Part shown: in pieces, positions 29,554 to 38,900 of the stretch | Layout: each line of letters opens with the position of its first letter | Numbering within the stretch: the first letter of the stretch is position 1 | Source: Aquicella lusitana | GTDB lineage: Bacteria > Pseudomonadota > Gammaproteobacteria > DSM-16500 | NCBI RefSeq assembly: GCF_902459475.1 | Contig: NZ_LR699115.1 | Location: forward strand, 62,001-126,000 | Reading direction: 5' to 3' | DNA: 64,000 nucleotides | Notes under the pieces: generated by a model | Seen by the model: the letters and a program-made list of their open reading frames with translations, nothing else | Database searches by the model: none | What the model was told of the DNA's origin: nothing | Made by a program: the position numbers and the translations under genes

Positions 29554-31445
29554 GTTATCTAATTAGTCTTGATCATGTTTCACTCGCTTTTGGGCTGGAT
29601 GCGCTGCTTGATAATGTCAAGCTGCAGATTGCTGGGGGCGAACGTGTTTGCTTAATTGGCCGTAACGGAGCGGGCAAGTCGTCGCTATTAAAAATTGTGG
29701 AAGGAACATGTCAGCCAGACAGTGGTACTGTCTGGCGTCAGCCGGGGCTACGGCTGTCCTGTCTTTCTCAGACGCTGCCTTCGGATCGTGAAATGACTGT
29801 GTATGAATACGTTGCGCAAGGGTTGGCTAGCACGGGTCAATTACTCGCAGCTTATCATGCGCTGACACAAAAAATTGCATTATCGCATACAGAGCGGGAT
29901 TTAGCGGAACTGGAGCAATTGCAACACCGTATCGATGTTAATCAAGGATGGGCGTTTGAGCAGAATATCAATACCACACTAAGCCGACTGGAATTGAATG
30001 CGGACCAGAAAATGGCTGATTTATCCGGCGGCTGGCAGCGCCGTGCGGCACTTGCACGGGCCTTGGTGTCAGCACCTGATTTACTATTACTTGATGAGCC
30101 GACCAATCATCTCGATATTCATGCCATTCAATGGCTGGAAGAGTTACTGCTTTCAAGCAGCGTGACACTTCTGTTTGTGACGCACGATAGGACTTTGTTA
30201 CGTCGTCTGGCAACACGTATTATTGAGCTGGATCGCGGACAACTGACTTCCTGGCCGGGTGATTATGATAATTTTCTGCGCCGCAAGGAAGAAATGCTGC
30301 ACGCGGAAGCCAAGCAAAATGTAGAGTTTGATAAGAAGCTGGCGCAGGAAGAACGATGGATTCGGCAAGGCATCAAGGCTCGTCGTACGCGTAATGAAGG
30401 GCGTGTCCGCGCTCTTTATGCTATGCGCACAGAGCGGGCAAAACGTCGCGAAGTGCAGGGTGCATCATCCTTTAATATGAATACGGCGGAGCAATCCGGG
30501 CAGGTAGTGATAGAGGCAAAAAACATTTCCCACCATTTTAATCATACGCCGGTGATTCATAATTTCTCATTACGTATCATGCGCGGCGATAAGATTGGTC
30601 TCATCGGTCCCAATGGCGCTGGTAAAAGCACATTGCTGAATATTTTATTGGGGGAGTTGACGCCGCAACAAGGCTCTGTGACGCACGGAACCAAATTACA
30701 TATCGCCTATTTCGATCAGTTGCGTCGTAATCTCGATTTGGAAAAATCTGTGATAGATAATGTTGCAGAGGGAAGAGAGTTTATTGAAATCAATGGTAAT
30801 AGACGGCATATCATCAGCTATCTTGGTGATTTTCTCTTTACCCCGCAGCGTGCATTAACACCCGTTAAAGCGCTATCCGGAGGCGAATGTAACCGTTTAC
30901 TGCTGGCGAGATTGTTTTCCCAGCCGGCTAATTTACTGGTCATGGATGAACCGACTAATGACCTTGATATTGAAACCTTGGAATTACTTGAAGAATTACT
31001 CAGTGAATATCAGGGCACACTGTTATTAGTGAGTCATGATAGAACTTTTTTGGATAATGTGGTAACCAGCACGCTGGTATTTGAAGGCAATGGTAAGGTG
31101 AGAGAATATATAGGCGGTTATCAGGACTGGTTGCGTCAGAGAAAAACAGAACCTGCACCGATGCTTCAGCCAGCACGCCAGCCAGCGCAGGCGATTCATC
31201 AAAAAATATCAAAGCAAAATAAAAAATTAAGCTATAAAGAGCAGCGTGAGTTGGATAAATTGCCGGCAAAGATCGAGGCACTGGAACACCAACAGAACGA
31301 ATTACAAACCGAAGTTTCAAGTCCCGAATTTTATAAAAAGTCCCCTGATGTTGTTACCGAAACATTGGCAAAGTTGAAGAAAATATCCACGGATCTGGAG
31401 CAAGCCTATCAACGTTGGCAGGAATTGGAAGATCGATCATCCTGA
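29550..31445 (+). CDS. uup: ABC-F ATPase, Uup-like
   Basis: 631 residues with two ABC domains: Walker A GRNGAGKSS and GPNGAGKST, signatures LSGGWQRRAALARAL and LSGGECNRLLLARLF, Walker B LLLDEPTNHLD and VMDEPTNDLD. The C-terminal 90 residues (KISKQNKKLSYKEQRELDKL and a following coiled coil) match the Uup DNA-binding tail. Uup influences transposon excision and ribosome function. The start overlaps the preceding coiled-coil gene by four bases. A strong hairpin follows at 31455. Confidence 0.9.
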   Translation: MSYLISLDHVSLAFGLDALLDNVKLQIAGGERVCLIGRNGAGKSSLLKIVEGTCQPDSGTVWRQPGLRLSCLSQTLPSDREMTVYEYVAQGLASTGQLLAAYHALTQKIALSHTERDLAELEQLQHRIDVNQGWAFEQNINTTLSRLELNADQKMADLSGGWQRRAALARALVSAPDLLLLDEPTNHLDIHAIQWLEELLLSSSVTLLFVTHDRTLLRRLATRIIELDRGQLTSWPGDYDNFLRRKEEMLHAEAKQNVEFDKKLAQEERWIRQGIKARRTRNEGRVRALYAMRTERAKRREVQGASSFNMNTAEQSGQVVIEAKNISHHFNHTPVIHNFSLRIMRGDKIGLIGPNGAGKSTLLNILLGELTPQQGSVTHGTKLHIAYFDQLRRNLDLEKSVIDNVAEGREFIEINGNRRHIISYLGDFLFTPQRALTPVKALSGGECNRLLLARLFSQPANLLVMDEPTNDLDIETLELLEELLSEYQGTLLLVSHDRTFLDNVVTSTLVFEGNGKVREYIGGYQDWLRQRKTEPAPMLQPARQPAQAIHQKISKQNKKLSYKEQRELDKLPAKIEALEHQQNELQTEVSSPEFYKKSPDVVTETLAKLKKISTDLEQAYQRWQELEDRSS

Positions 31446-31454
31446 TATTTTGGG

Positions 31455-31484
31455 TTGTCACACGGGAACGATCCCGTGTGACAA
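31455..31484. terminator. Strong bidirectional hairpin between uup and ribH
   Basis: TTGTCACACGGGA (31455-31467) pairs perfectly with TCCCGTGTGACAA (31472-31484) around ACGA. It lies between convergent genes, and AT-rich sequence stands on both sides. Confidence 0.8.
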
Positions 31485-31486
31485 TA

Positions 31487-31942
31487 TTAAATTGAATCCC
31501 CGGTTTTAATTGACTGCATTAGGTTTACCATTTGAATCGCCGCATCTGCTGCTTCAACGCCTTTGTGGCCTATTTTGCCGCCCACACGGTCTTCAGCCTG
31601 CTGCATATTGTTGGTCGTTAAAACGCCAAATATGACAGGAATTTCATAATCCAGCATCACGCGCTGACAACCTTGGCTCACCTGCTCACAAACATAATCA
31701 TAATGATCTGTATCGCCTCGAATGACGCAGCCGAGACAAATAATGGCTGCATATTTTTTTGATTTTGCCAGCAATTGTGCAGGGAGAGGAATCTCAACTG
31801 CACCAGGGACACTGATCACAGTGATACTGTCCTGGTTAATGCCTTGAGCCTTTAAACCTGATAAAGCGCCTTCAAGTAATTTGTCTGTTATAGATTGATT
31901 GTACTGACTGACGACAATGGCAAATTTATTTTTCATTATCAA
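31487..31942 (-). CDS. ribH: 6,7-dimethyl-8-ribityllumazine synthase
   Basis: 151 residues, the normal length. [50 protein letters not shown] and [18 protein letters not shown] are family blocks; His in the DHYDYV block is the proton acceptor. It condenses the RibA/RibD pyrimidine product with dihydroxybutanone phosphate to lumazine. Its start overlaps the ribBA stop by four bases; it is the last gene of the riboflavin operon. Confidence 0.95.
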   Translation of the reverse strand: MIMKNKFAIVVSQYNQSITDKLLEGALSGLKAQGINQDSITVISVPGAVEIPLPAQLLAKSKKYAAIICLGCVIRGDTDHYDYVCEQVSQGCQRVMLDYEIPVIFGVLTTNNMQQAEDRVGGKIGHKGVEAADAAIQMVNLMQSIKTGDSI

Positions 31943-33171
31943 ATTTCCTTACTGCTTAATTGCAAATCAAGGTGAATGGAGTGATTGAGCTTTTGTTTTT
32001 TGGTAAGCAGATAATGGCGGTTATGTTCATTATCAAAAGCGGGCAGCGCCACTTGGGTGACGTGGTCAACACCGTAGGCGATGAGGTCATTAATCTTATG
32101 CGGATTGTTTGTTAATAACTGTACGCGATTAATGTGCCGATTACGCAGGTAATTGGCTGCAATATAATATTTTCGGGCATCCACCGGCAATCCCAGTTTT
32201 TGGTTAGCTTCAACGGTGTCATAACCCTGTTCTTGCAGTGCATAAGCTTTTATTTTGTTGAATAAACCAATGCCTCTGCCTTCCTGACTCAGGTAAATTA
32301 ACATACCGCCTTCTTCACTGATTTTTTTCAAGGCGAAGTGTAATTCCTGGTGGCAGTCACAACGCTGCGAAGCGAATAAATCACCGGTCGTGCAAGAGGA
32401 ATGGACGCGCACAAGCAAAGGCTCATCTGGGGCGCGTGGGGCTTTGGAGAGGACCACATGCTGTTCGCCGGTAATTTTTTCTTTTATGACAGTGATGTTA
32501 AACATTCCGTAATTTTCAAGCGGAAGCGATGTAGCAGTTTCTTCTTCAATCAGATTTTCGCGATTAAGACGATAAGCAAGGATGTCATTCACGGACAGCA
32601 AGGTGAGCCCATGCTGGGCAGCAAAATTTTCCAATTGCTCGCCGCGCGTCATCGTGCCGTCTGTGTTCATTAGTTCACAAATGACTGCAGCGGGTTTTAA
32701 ACCTGCCAATCGCATTAAATCAATGGAACCTTCGGTATGGCCTTGGCGTTCCAGCACCCCGCCGTCTTTGGCATGCAAGGGGAACACATGGCCGGGTCTT
32801 GCCAGATCTTCCGGTTTTGCATCATCACTGATAGCGAGCTGAACAGTCTTTACACGATCTGCCGCGGAAACACCACTTACTTCTTTTGCATCAATGGAAA
32901 TTGTAAAGGGTGTACTGACAAAACTGGTATTTTCATTCGGTGGAACCATCAAGGGTAATTGCAATTGTTTTAATTTATCGGAGGTAAGCGGCAGACAAAC
33001 AATGCCGCTGCCTTCACGAATCATAAAATTCATGATTTCAGGTGTAATCATTTCAGCTGGAAACACCAAGTCACCTTCATTTTCACGGCTGGCGTCATCC
33101 GTCAAAATAACCATTCTGCCTTGGCGCAGTTCCGCGAGCGCTTTTTCCACGCGTTTAATTTCAGGACGCAT
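31939..33171 (-). CDS. ribBA: Fused 3,4-dihydroxy-2-butanone-4-phosphate synthase / GTP cyclohydrolase II
   Basis: 410 residues from the ATG at 33171, chosen because GGGAGGG lies seven bases upstream; further in-frame ATGs lie before it. Residues 1-205 are Rib[41 protein letters not shown] and ELMNTDGTM. Residues 210-410 are Rib[21 protein letters not shown] with the three zinc cysteines, then [12 protein letters not shown] and LLTNNP. Both halves look intact, so one chain supplies both riboflavin precursors. It overlaps ribE by eleven bases and ribH by four. Confidence 0.95.
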   Translation of the reverse strand: MRPEIKRVEKALAELRQGRMVILTDDASRENEGDLVFPAEMITPEIMNFMIREGSGIVCLPLTSDKLKQLQLPLMVPPNENTSFVSTPFTISIDAKEVSGVSAADRVKTVQLAISDDAKPEDLARPGHVFPLHAKDGGVLERQGHTEGSIDLMRLAGLKPAAVICELMNTDGTMTRGEQLENFAAQHGLTLLSVNDILAYRLNRENLIEEETATSLPLENYGMFNITVIKEKITGEQHVVLSKAPRAPDEPLLVRVHSSCTTGDLFASQRCDCHQELHFALKKISEEGGMLIYLSQEGRGIGLFNKIKAYALQEQGYDTVEANQKLGLPVDARKYYIAANYLRNRHINRVQLLTNNPHKINDLIAYGVDHVTQVALPAFDNEHNRHYLLTKKQKLNHSIHLDLQLSSKEI

Positions 33172-33766
33172 TAGCATACCCTCCCAGCAATTTTTCAACA
33201 TATTTACCCATTATGTCGACTTCGATATTAATCATGTCGCCTTCGCTATATTGATGTGTGATGGTGACGGCCTGTGTATGGGGGATAAAGGTTACTGTAA
33301 ACCATTCAGGCGTGGATTCGATGACGGTGATGCTCATGCCATCCAGGCCAATATAGCCTTTGGGCACCACGTATTTTGATAATTTTTCCGGGAGACTGAT
33401 TTTCACCAGCCAGGCGTCACTCGCATCGTTTTTTATTTCTAGGATTTGACCGATCCCATCCACATGGCCTTGCACGTAATGACCGCCAATACGACGATTT
33501 AATGTCAATGAGCGCTCTAGATTAACCTTGCTGCCGACGGTGAGCCGATCCAGATTGGTTAGCCGTAAGGTTTCAGGAACAGCAGTAACCTGGAAGCTTT
33601 GGTCGGTAAACTGGGTAACAGTTAGGCATACGCCATTCACAGCAATGCTGTCGCCCACAACAAGGTCGTTAAAGACAGATTGAGGTGAAATGGTAAATTG
33701 TTTGCATCCATTTATTATTTCCAGTTGAGTAATGATACCCATTGTTTCGACTATTCCGCTGAACAT
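33161..33766 (-). CDS. ribE: Riboflavin synthase alpha chain
   Basis: 201 residues with two lumazine-binding repeats (about 1-97 and 98-195). The N-terminus [10 protein letters not shown] is invariant in the family; the repeats show NGVCLTV and DGMSITV, and [13 protein letters not shown]. It dismutates two lumazines to riboflavin. Its start overlaps ribD by sixteen bases, and its stop overlaps the ribBA start. Confidence 0.95.
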   Translation of the reverse strand: MFSGIVETMGIITQLEIINGCKQFTISPQSVFNDLVVGDSIAVNGVCLTVTQFTDQSFQVTAVPETLRLTNLDRLTVGSKVNLERSLTLNRRIGGHYVQGHVDGIGQILEIKNDASDAWLVKISLPEKLSKYVVPKGYIGLDGMSITVIESTPEWFTVTFIPHTQAVTITHQYSEGDMINIEVDIMGKYVEKLLGGYANAS

Positions 33767-34848
33767 GTGTGCTCCTTATAATAGTTGGCTTCAAAATGAA
33801 AATCGCCGTGGATTTGAGAAAACTGGACGTAAGGGATAAGCTGTTTTTGTTTCATAGCGCCTATAATCACAGGCGCAAGATAGACATGGATTTTGTTTAC
33901 TAGGTTTTTTCTGAAAAAACTCTCATGTATAGTCATCCCGCCTTCGACCAGCAGACTAGTAATATTCTTTTTGCCAAGTTCGTCCAAAAGACTTGATAAA
34001 TCAACCCGACCTTGTTCATCGGGAGGCAAAACCAGTACTTCAATATTTTTATCGCGCAAGGCCTTGTGCTGATCTGCCTTCATTGCATCAGTTGTAGCTA
34101 GCAGGATTTTAGCGGGCATTGAGGAATCAAAAAGCCGTAAATCAAGCGGTAGTTCACCGCGGCTGGATAAAATAAGGCGAACAGGATGTTTGATGTTTTT
34201 TTCATTCTCTGCATCAAGACGGACAGTGAGCAGTGGGTTGTCGTCGATGGCTGTGCGCGCGCCAATTAAAATAGCATCAACTTGTTGTCTTAGCAGATGA
34301 GTAGTATGCCGTGACTCACTGCTGGAAATATTTTTGGAATCGTGTGGATGAGTGATGGTTTTTCCATCCAGTGACATGGCCCATTTGGCAATCACAAAGG
34401 GACGCTTATGGCGCATGAAATGAAAAAATATTTCATTTAAGCGGCTTGCTTCTGCCTCTAGCATGCCCGTTTCAACCGTTATTCCTGCTTCCCGCAGCGC
34501 TTCAATGCCTTTACCTGCCACAAGTGGATTGGGGTCAAGGCAGGCGACGTAAACTTTTTTTATACCTGCCCGAATAAGGGCATCCGTGCAAGGCGGTGTT
34601 CGATTGTAATGGCAGCAGGGCTCGAGTGAAACATAGGCAGTTGCGCCCCGGGCTGCGGTTCCAGCTTCACGCAGAGCATAAATTTCTGCATGCGGTTCAC
34701 CCGCGCGTTGGTGAAATCCTTGTCCGACAATGCGGTCATCTTTGACGATAATGCAACCTACCATCGGATTAGGCGAAACCGTCAAACGGCCTTGTTCAGC
34801 CAGTTGAAGTGCGAGTGACATGAAGCTTGAATGGGTTGTTGCCTGCAT
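33751..34848 (-). CDS. ribD: Bifunctional pyrimidine deaminase / reductase RibD
   Basis: 365 residues. The N-terminal deaminase (to about 145) contains NPMVGCIIVKD, the zinc site GEPHAEIYALREAG and EPCCHYNRTPPCTDAL. The C-terminal reductase contains AMSLDGKT, DAILIGARTAIDDNPLLTVR and LLVEGG. It carries out steps two and three of riboflavin synthesis. It is the first gene behind the FMN riboswitch; its AAGGG ribosome site lies in a hairpin (34854-34880). Confidence 0.94.
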   Translation of the reverse strand: MQATTHSSFMSLALQLAEQGRLTVSPNPMVGCIIVKDDRIVGQGFHQRAGEPHAEIYALREAGTAARGATAYVSLEPCCHYNRTPPCTDALIRAGIKKVYVACLDPNPLVAGKGIEALREAGITVETGMLEAEASRLNEIFFHFMRHKRPFVIAKWAMSLDGKTITHPHDSKNISSSESRHTTHLLRQQVDAILIGARTAIDDNPLLTVRLDAENEKNIKHPVRLILSSRGELPLDLRLFDSSMPAKILLATTDAMKADQHKALRDKNIEVLVLPPDEQGRVDLSSLLDELGKKNITSLLVEGGMTIHESFFRKNLVNKIHVYLAPVIIGAMKQKQLIPYVQFSQIHGDFHFEANYYKEHTCSAE

Positions 34849-34853
34849 GTATT

Positions 34854-34880
34854 AAGCCCTTATAGTCGGCTTCGGGGCTT
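34854..34880 (-). promoter_or_regulatory. Hairpin covering the ribD Shine-Dalgarno sequence
   Basis: On the minus strand AAGCCC (34880-34875) can pair with GGGCTT (34859-34854). The second arm overlaps the AAGGG that would serve the ATG at 34848. This is a plausible translation-level expression platform for the riboswitch. Confidence 0.55.
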
Positions 34881-34954
34881 TTTATGAATGCATGCCACAA
34901 CATACCGGCAGTTGTGACCTATTTAGGGCAACAACAGAAGGATATGTTTACTGG

Positions 34955-35136
34955 CTTATCTTCTTTCATCCGGACTTTAACCGTCGGCTCTGGATTTGCA
35001 CCAAATCTGCTGACCAGCTCTCATGGGGCAAAATGGCCTCATGAAAGTGCGCTCGCGGGCTTTTTGCTACCGATTAATTATCAATAAGTTAGCAAATTAC
35101 CGCCGGTAGGGAATTACACCCTGCCCCGAAGATAAG
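34955..35136 (-). promoter_or_regulatory. FMN riboswitch (RFN element)
   Basis: On the minus strand the element begins CTTATCTTC and ends GAAGATAAG, a perfect nine-base closing helix. Between them are the conserved GGGGCAGGGTG.AATTCCC, TACCGGCGGT, and at the 3' end GATTTGGTG.AAATCCAGAGCC, GACGGTTAAAGTCCGGATG. The element binds FMN and lowers expression of ribD-ribE-ribBA-ribH. Confidence 0.96.
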
Positions 35137-35142
35137 GCATGA

Positions 35143-35171
35143 AAAATAATCGTAAATAGAGGTTTTGTCAA
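35143..35171 (-). promoter_or_regulatory. Promoter of the riboflavin operon
   Basis: On the minus strand TTGACA (35171-35166), a 17-base spacer and TATTTT (35148-35143). The expected transcription start, about seven bases on, falls at the first base of the riboswitch closing helix (35136). Confidence 0.7.
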
Positions 35172-35257
35172 TACAGATCAGGCGAGTGACGGTGGAGTGT
35201 AATAGGCGATCCATGTAAAATACGGCCATTCTGTCTTGCAAAAGGAATGGCGTCATC

Positions 35258-35545
35258 ATGAAGAACATTTTTACCGATCACCCCAAAAGTATAGGAGAAA
35301 GCTATCTACAGCATTTCAAATTTGCTTTTCTGTTTGGGATGAACATGCTGATAGCGGGCGTCGCCTGCCTGGTTCATGCTATTTTTCCTTTTCTTTTTCA
35401 GAAAACAGGAAGCAATATTCTCTTGAAAATGACCCGGCATTTTGTCGAACGCATGCCGAGGACAGAAGACAGGATTGTTTCACTTTCACAGTCGCTCGAG
35501 CGCAAAATTCATGAAAATGCAAAAAAGGAATTTATCCGGCATTAA
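35258..35545 (+). CDS. DUF6356-family small protein
   Basis: 95 residues. It opens KNIFTDHPKSIGESYLQHFKFA, then a hydrophobic segment (GMNMLIAGVACLVHAIFPFLF) and a basic tail. FTDHP.S.GE.Y..H and CLVHA..PF.F are the marks of this conserved proteobacterial family (known as DUF6356, formerly often labelled capsule biosynthesis protein). Function unknown. It follows the FMN riboswitch region in divergent orientation. Confidence 0.75.
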   Translation: MKNIFTDHPKSIGESYLQHFKFAFLFGMNMLIAGVACLVHAIFPFLFQKTGSNILLKMTRHFVERMPRTEDRIVSLSQSLERKIHENAKKEFIRH

Positions 35546-35676
35546 TGGCACATCATTAAAGCGTCAACCATATTCTGGCTGTTTCACTCAGGTATTTCGT
35601 TAGCTAGATAGATTCTGGGCGGTTTGTTATTCTTGTGATTACGCATATTAAATTTAACTTATATCAATGGTGAATC

Positions 35677-37398
35677 ATGGATGAACTAAACGACGAGGTG
35701 CAACAAGCTGCAAGAATTGCATTGATGGAATGGCAGGCTGATATTAGCAAGAATAGCTATACCCGCGACAATGATTTAATTCATACAGTACAATTTTCAT
35801 TGCCGAACACGTTTTCAACGTTTAACGCCGAGCTAGAAGCCTTCGGTGATGCAGTAGCAAGCAGGTTAGAACCGCTTGTGAATGAAAATAACCTGTCTGC
35901 TAACTTGCCACATTTAGACGAATATGACGCATTGGGTGAGCGTATCGATAAAGTAAAACATCATCCTAGTTATATTGAGGCGGGTGATATTATTTATGCA
36001 TCCCGCCTGCTTGCCAAAATGGCAAAACCTGGCGGCTTGGTAGAATGCCTGTCACTCCTGTTTCTGTCTTCGCAAGCGGGCGAGGCCGGGCACAATTGTC
36101 CTATAGCCTGTTCAGCCGGCATCATTCGGGTTTTACAGCGTGTCCCCGATTTTCCTGACAAAGCCTTTTATCTGGAAAAATTATTATCGCCTTCCTTTCA
36201 AACTAACTTTACAGGTGCGCAATTTTTGACAGAAATACAAGGCGGGTCAGATGTCGGTCAAAATGCGGTGCGTGCTGAACATGATCAAAAAGAAGGATGG
36301 CGCATTTATGGTGAGAAATGGTTTTGTTCTAATGCGGGTGCCAATCTGATTTTTATTACCGCGCGGTATGATCAGACTGTTCAGGGTACAAAAGGATTGG
36401 GATTGTTTCTTGTGCCCGCCGAATGGAAGGGGAAAAAAAATCATTATCGATTAAGGCGGTTGAAGGACAAAATTGGTACACGTTCCATGGCGACGGGTGA
36501 AATTGATTTTTGCGGTGCTCACGCCATTCCGGTGGGTTCGTTAGAAGAAGGCTTTCATCTTGTCATGGATAATGTTTTACATTTATCCAGGTTGTTTAAT
36601 GCTTTTTGTGTATTGGGGATGGCCCGTCGCGCGTACACAATCGCACGCGCGTACGCAAAATACCGTGAAGCGTTTGCGCATCCCATTTTGGATTACCCTT
36701 TAATCCGCGAAAATTTGGCCCGTATCAAGGCTGAAAATGCGGCTATGCTGGCGGCTATTTTTGCCACCGCTCGATTGCAGGATCAGCTGGATATAGGAGA
36801 ATGGCCCAATCAGGATGGAAAGTTATTATTAAGATTACTCGTCAATATACAAAAATACCTGACAGCGCTTTACTCGGTAGAGCATATTCATCATGCGCTG
36901 GATGTATTGGCCGGTAACGGTACAATCGAAACATTTTCATCGCTTCCACGTTTATTGCGCGACTGCATTGTGTGCGAAAACTGGGAAGGAACACATAATA
37001 TTTTGCGCATGCAAGTTCTGAAAGATATTCTTAAGTATGATATTGATCAGATCTACATAACGTTCATGCAAGGTGAATTTGCTAAATTAGATGTTACGTC
37101 AAAACACACACAATTGCTGGCGGAAAAACTCAATGAATTTGAGCGCGAATTAAGCCAGTTTCGCCAGCTTAATCCGGAATTGCAATCACTTAATATTCAA
37201 TTTATTGTAGATAGAATGGCGATTTTATATTGTGCTTTAATGCTGTTAATCGAAGCGCAGGATCAGAAAGAAAAAAATAAATCGGCATCAAAACTGGATT
37301 GTTATCAGTATTTTTATATACTGCATATAGCCGATAAAAAAATACATTATGACCAGGCATATCTTGATCTGATAACTAGGATCATCTCAACTGAATGA
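35677..37398 (+). CDS. Acyl-CoA dehydrogenase, AidB-like
   Basis: 573 residues, longer than standard acyl-CoA dehydrogenases (about 390) and close to the AidB group. FAD-binding parts are LTEIQGGSDVGQNAV and WFCSNAGANLIFITARY; RSMATGEIDFCGAHAIPVG is also typical, and the C-terminal DCIVCENWEGTHNILRMQVLKD carries the conserved E of the family. The substrate is unknown; AidB itself is tied to alkylation protection. It overlaps the next gene by four bases. Confidence 0.85.
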   Translation: MDELNDEVQQAARIALMEWQADISKNSYTRDNDLIHTVQFSLPNTFSTFNAELEAFGDAVASRLEPLVNENNLSANLPHLDEYDALGERIDKVKHHPSYIEAGDIIYASRLLAKMAKPGGLVECLSLLFLSSQAGEAGHNCPIACSAGIIRVLQRVPDFPDKAFYLEKLLSPSFQTNFTGAQFLTEIQGGSDVGQNAVRAEHDQKEGWRIYGEKWFCSNAGANLIFITARYDQTVQGTKGLGLFLVPAEWKGKKNHYRLRRLKDKIGTRSMATGEIDFCGAHAIPVGSLEEGFHLVMDNVLHLSRLFNAFCVLGMARRAYTIARAYAKYREAFAHPILDYPLIRENLARIKAENAAMLAAIFATARLQDQLDIGEWPNQDGKLLLRLLVNIQKYLTALYSVEHIHHALDVLAGNGTIETFSSLPRLLRDCIVCENWEGTHNILRMQVLKDILKYDIDQIYITFMQGEFAKLDVTSKHTQLLAEKLNEFERELSQFRQLNPELQSLNIQFIVDRMAILYCALMLLIEAQDQKEKNKSASKLDCYQYFYILHIADKKIHYDQAYLDLITRIISTE

Positions 37399-38117
37399 GT
37401 AACAACGCGTCTATAAATGATACCGCTTTGATTACATGGCCGCCGCTTTTTTTCATTAGAAAGCACCGACGTGCGCGACATGTAAAAATCAGGGTAACAA
37501 AAACACATCAACTGGAAATCACTGTCCCATATCGATTTAATATCCGGGAAATTCCCGCAATTCTGGAAGAGAACAGAAGCTGGATTACTAAACACTTGCA
37601 ACGTTTACAACCCTGGTATCCTGACGTATTGCCAGAAAAGATAGACATACACTTTCTCAGGCAAAGCTGGACGGTAACTTATATGGCATGTCAATCGCGT
37701 TTAAAGCTGGTTTGCCGCCCAGATAATGAAATTGTACTGATGGGCGACGTGCATAACCATGAAACTTGCAAGACATTACTGGGTAAATGGCTAAAACAGC
37801 AGGCTAAACTGGTTTTGATACCGCTGCTCGAAAAACTTAGTCTGCAAACGGGGCTACAATATAAGCATGTCACTATTCGCAACCAGAAATCCTTATGGGG
37901 CAGTTGTACTTGCGATAAGGCAATCAATCTTAATTATAAGCTCATCTTTTTGCCGCCTGAACTCGTTACCTATGTCATGATTCATGAGCTTTGTCACCTT
38001 CGTCATCTCAATCATTCCCCTCAGTTCTGGGCGCTGGTCGCCCAATTCGATCCTGCCTGGCAGGATCATCGGCGTTCACTTCGTGGCACAGACCAATATA
38101 TCGCTCCCTGGCTTTAA
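37395..38117 (+). CDS. YgjP-like zinc metallopeptidase (M48/DUF45)
   Basis: 240 residues. The zinc site is H197-E198...H201 in MIHELCHLRHLNHSPQFW, with the third ligand likely in the same stretch. KSLWGSCTCDKAINLNYKLIFLP just before is the strong DUF45/YgjP signature. The N-terminal half is a small basic domain (RHVKIRVTKTHQLEITVP). It overlaps the acyl-CoA dehydrogenase gene by four bases. Substrate unknown. Confidence 0.88.
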   Translation: MSNNASINDTALITWPPLFFIRKHRRARHVKIRVTKTHQLEITVPYRFNIREIPAILEENRSWITKHLQRLQPWYPDVLPEKIDIHFLRQSWTVTYMACQSRLKLVCRPDNEIVLMGDVHNHETCKTLLGKWLKQQAKLVLIPLLEKLSLQTGLQYKHVTIRNQKSLWGSCTCDKAINLNYKLIFLPPELVTYVMIHELCHLRHLNHSPQFWALVAQFDPAWQDHRRSLRGTDQYIAPWL

Positions 38118-38201
38118 ATACGTTTACTGTGCGACATGTTACACATTTGTTGATAAAATCGGAATGTTATACCCGGTGAGAAGGAAAGCAGAGGGATGAC
38201 A

Positions 38202-38900
38202 ATGCATTTGAAATTGCTGTTAAGATGGCTCCCGCTTTGTTTGATCGTTATTGGACTAGGCTGCGTTTTTTATTTTGGCTGGCACCGATACCTCAGTTTT
38301 TCTGCGTTAAAAGATTATCATGCGTTATTACGCGGCTGGGCAGAGGCACATTATCTACTGACCGCTATTATCTACATCATGGTTTATATCGTTGCGGTTG
38401 CGTTATCTGTGCCGGGGGCGGTGTTTATTACGCTGACAGGCGGTTTTTTATTCGGCCCTATTGCGACGCTTTATGTTGTGACAGGTGCGACACTTGGCGC
38501 GACACTTTTGTTCCTTGCAGTACGCAGTGCATTGGGTGTCTCGCTTGCAGCTAGGGCGCGCGGTTGGGTGGCGAAAATGGAAAAAGGCTTTAATGAGAAT
38601 GCATTTAACTATCTGCTTATTTTAAGGCTCATTCCTCTTTTTCCTTTTTGGGCAATTAACGTTGCCGCGGGATTGCTTGCCGTACGGCCTGTCACATTTA
38701 TTGTGGCTACTTTTATAGGCATTATTCCGGGTACTTTTGTGTATGTGATGGTGGGAAATGGCTTAAGCACCGTTCTGGCTTCCGATCAGGTGCCTCAATT
38801 AAATGTTATTTTTGCACCTCCCATTCTATTACCGTTGCTGGGCCTTGCGCTGCTTGCATTATTACCCGTCATTTATAAAAGATGGAAAAGGAGATCCTGA
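38202..38900 (+). CDS. TVP38/TMEM64 (DedA-like) membrane protein
   Basis: 232 residues from the ATG at 38202; an ATG two codons earlier is too close to the GAGGG at 38191-38195. Six or so hydrophobic segments are present, with the family motif ALSVPGAVFITLTGGFLFGPIATLYVVTGATLGATLLF and RLIPLFPFWAINVAAGLL. These proteins act in membrane lipid handling. It overlaps the following oxidoreductase gene by one base (TGATG). Confidence 0.88.
   Translation: MHLKLLLRWLPLCLIVIGLGCVFYFGWHRYLSFSALKDYHALLRGWAEAHYLLTAIIYIMVYIVAVALSVPGAVFITLTGGFLFGPIATLYVVTGATLGATLLFLAVRSALGVSLAARARGWVAKMEKGFNENAFNYLLILRLIPLFPFWAINVAAGLLAVRPVTFIVATFIGIIPGTFVYVMVGNGLSTVLASDQVPQLNVIFAPPILLPLLGLALLALLPVIYKRWKRRS

Noticed and set aside
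33172-33201. Longer N-terminus of ribBA
   Set aside because: The upstream codons lie in ribE, and GGGAGGG fits the ATG at 33171.
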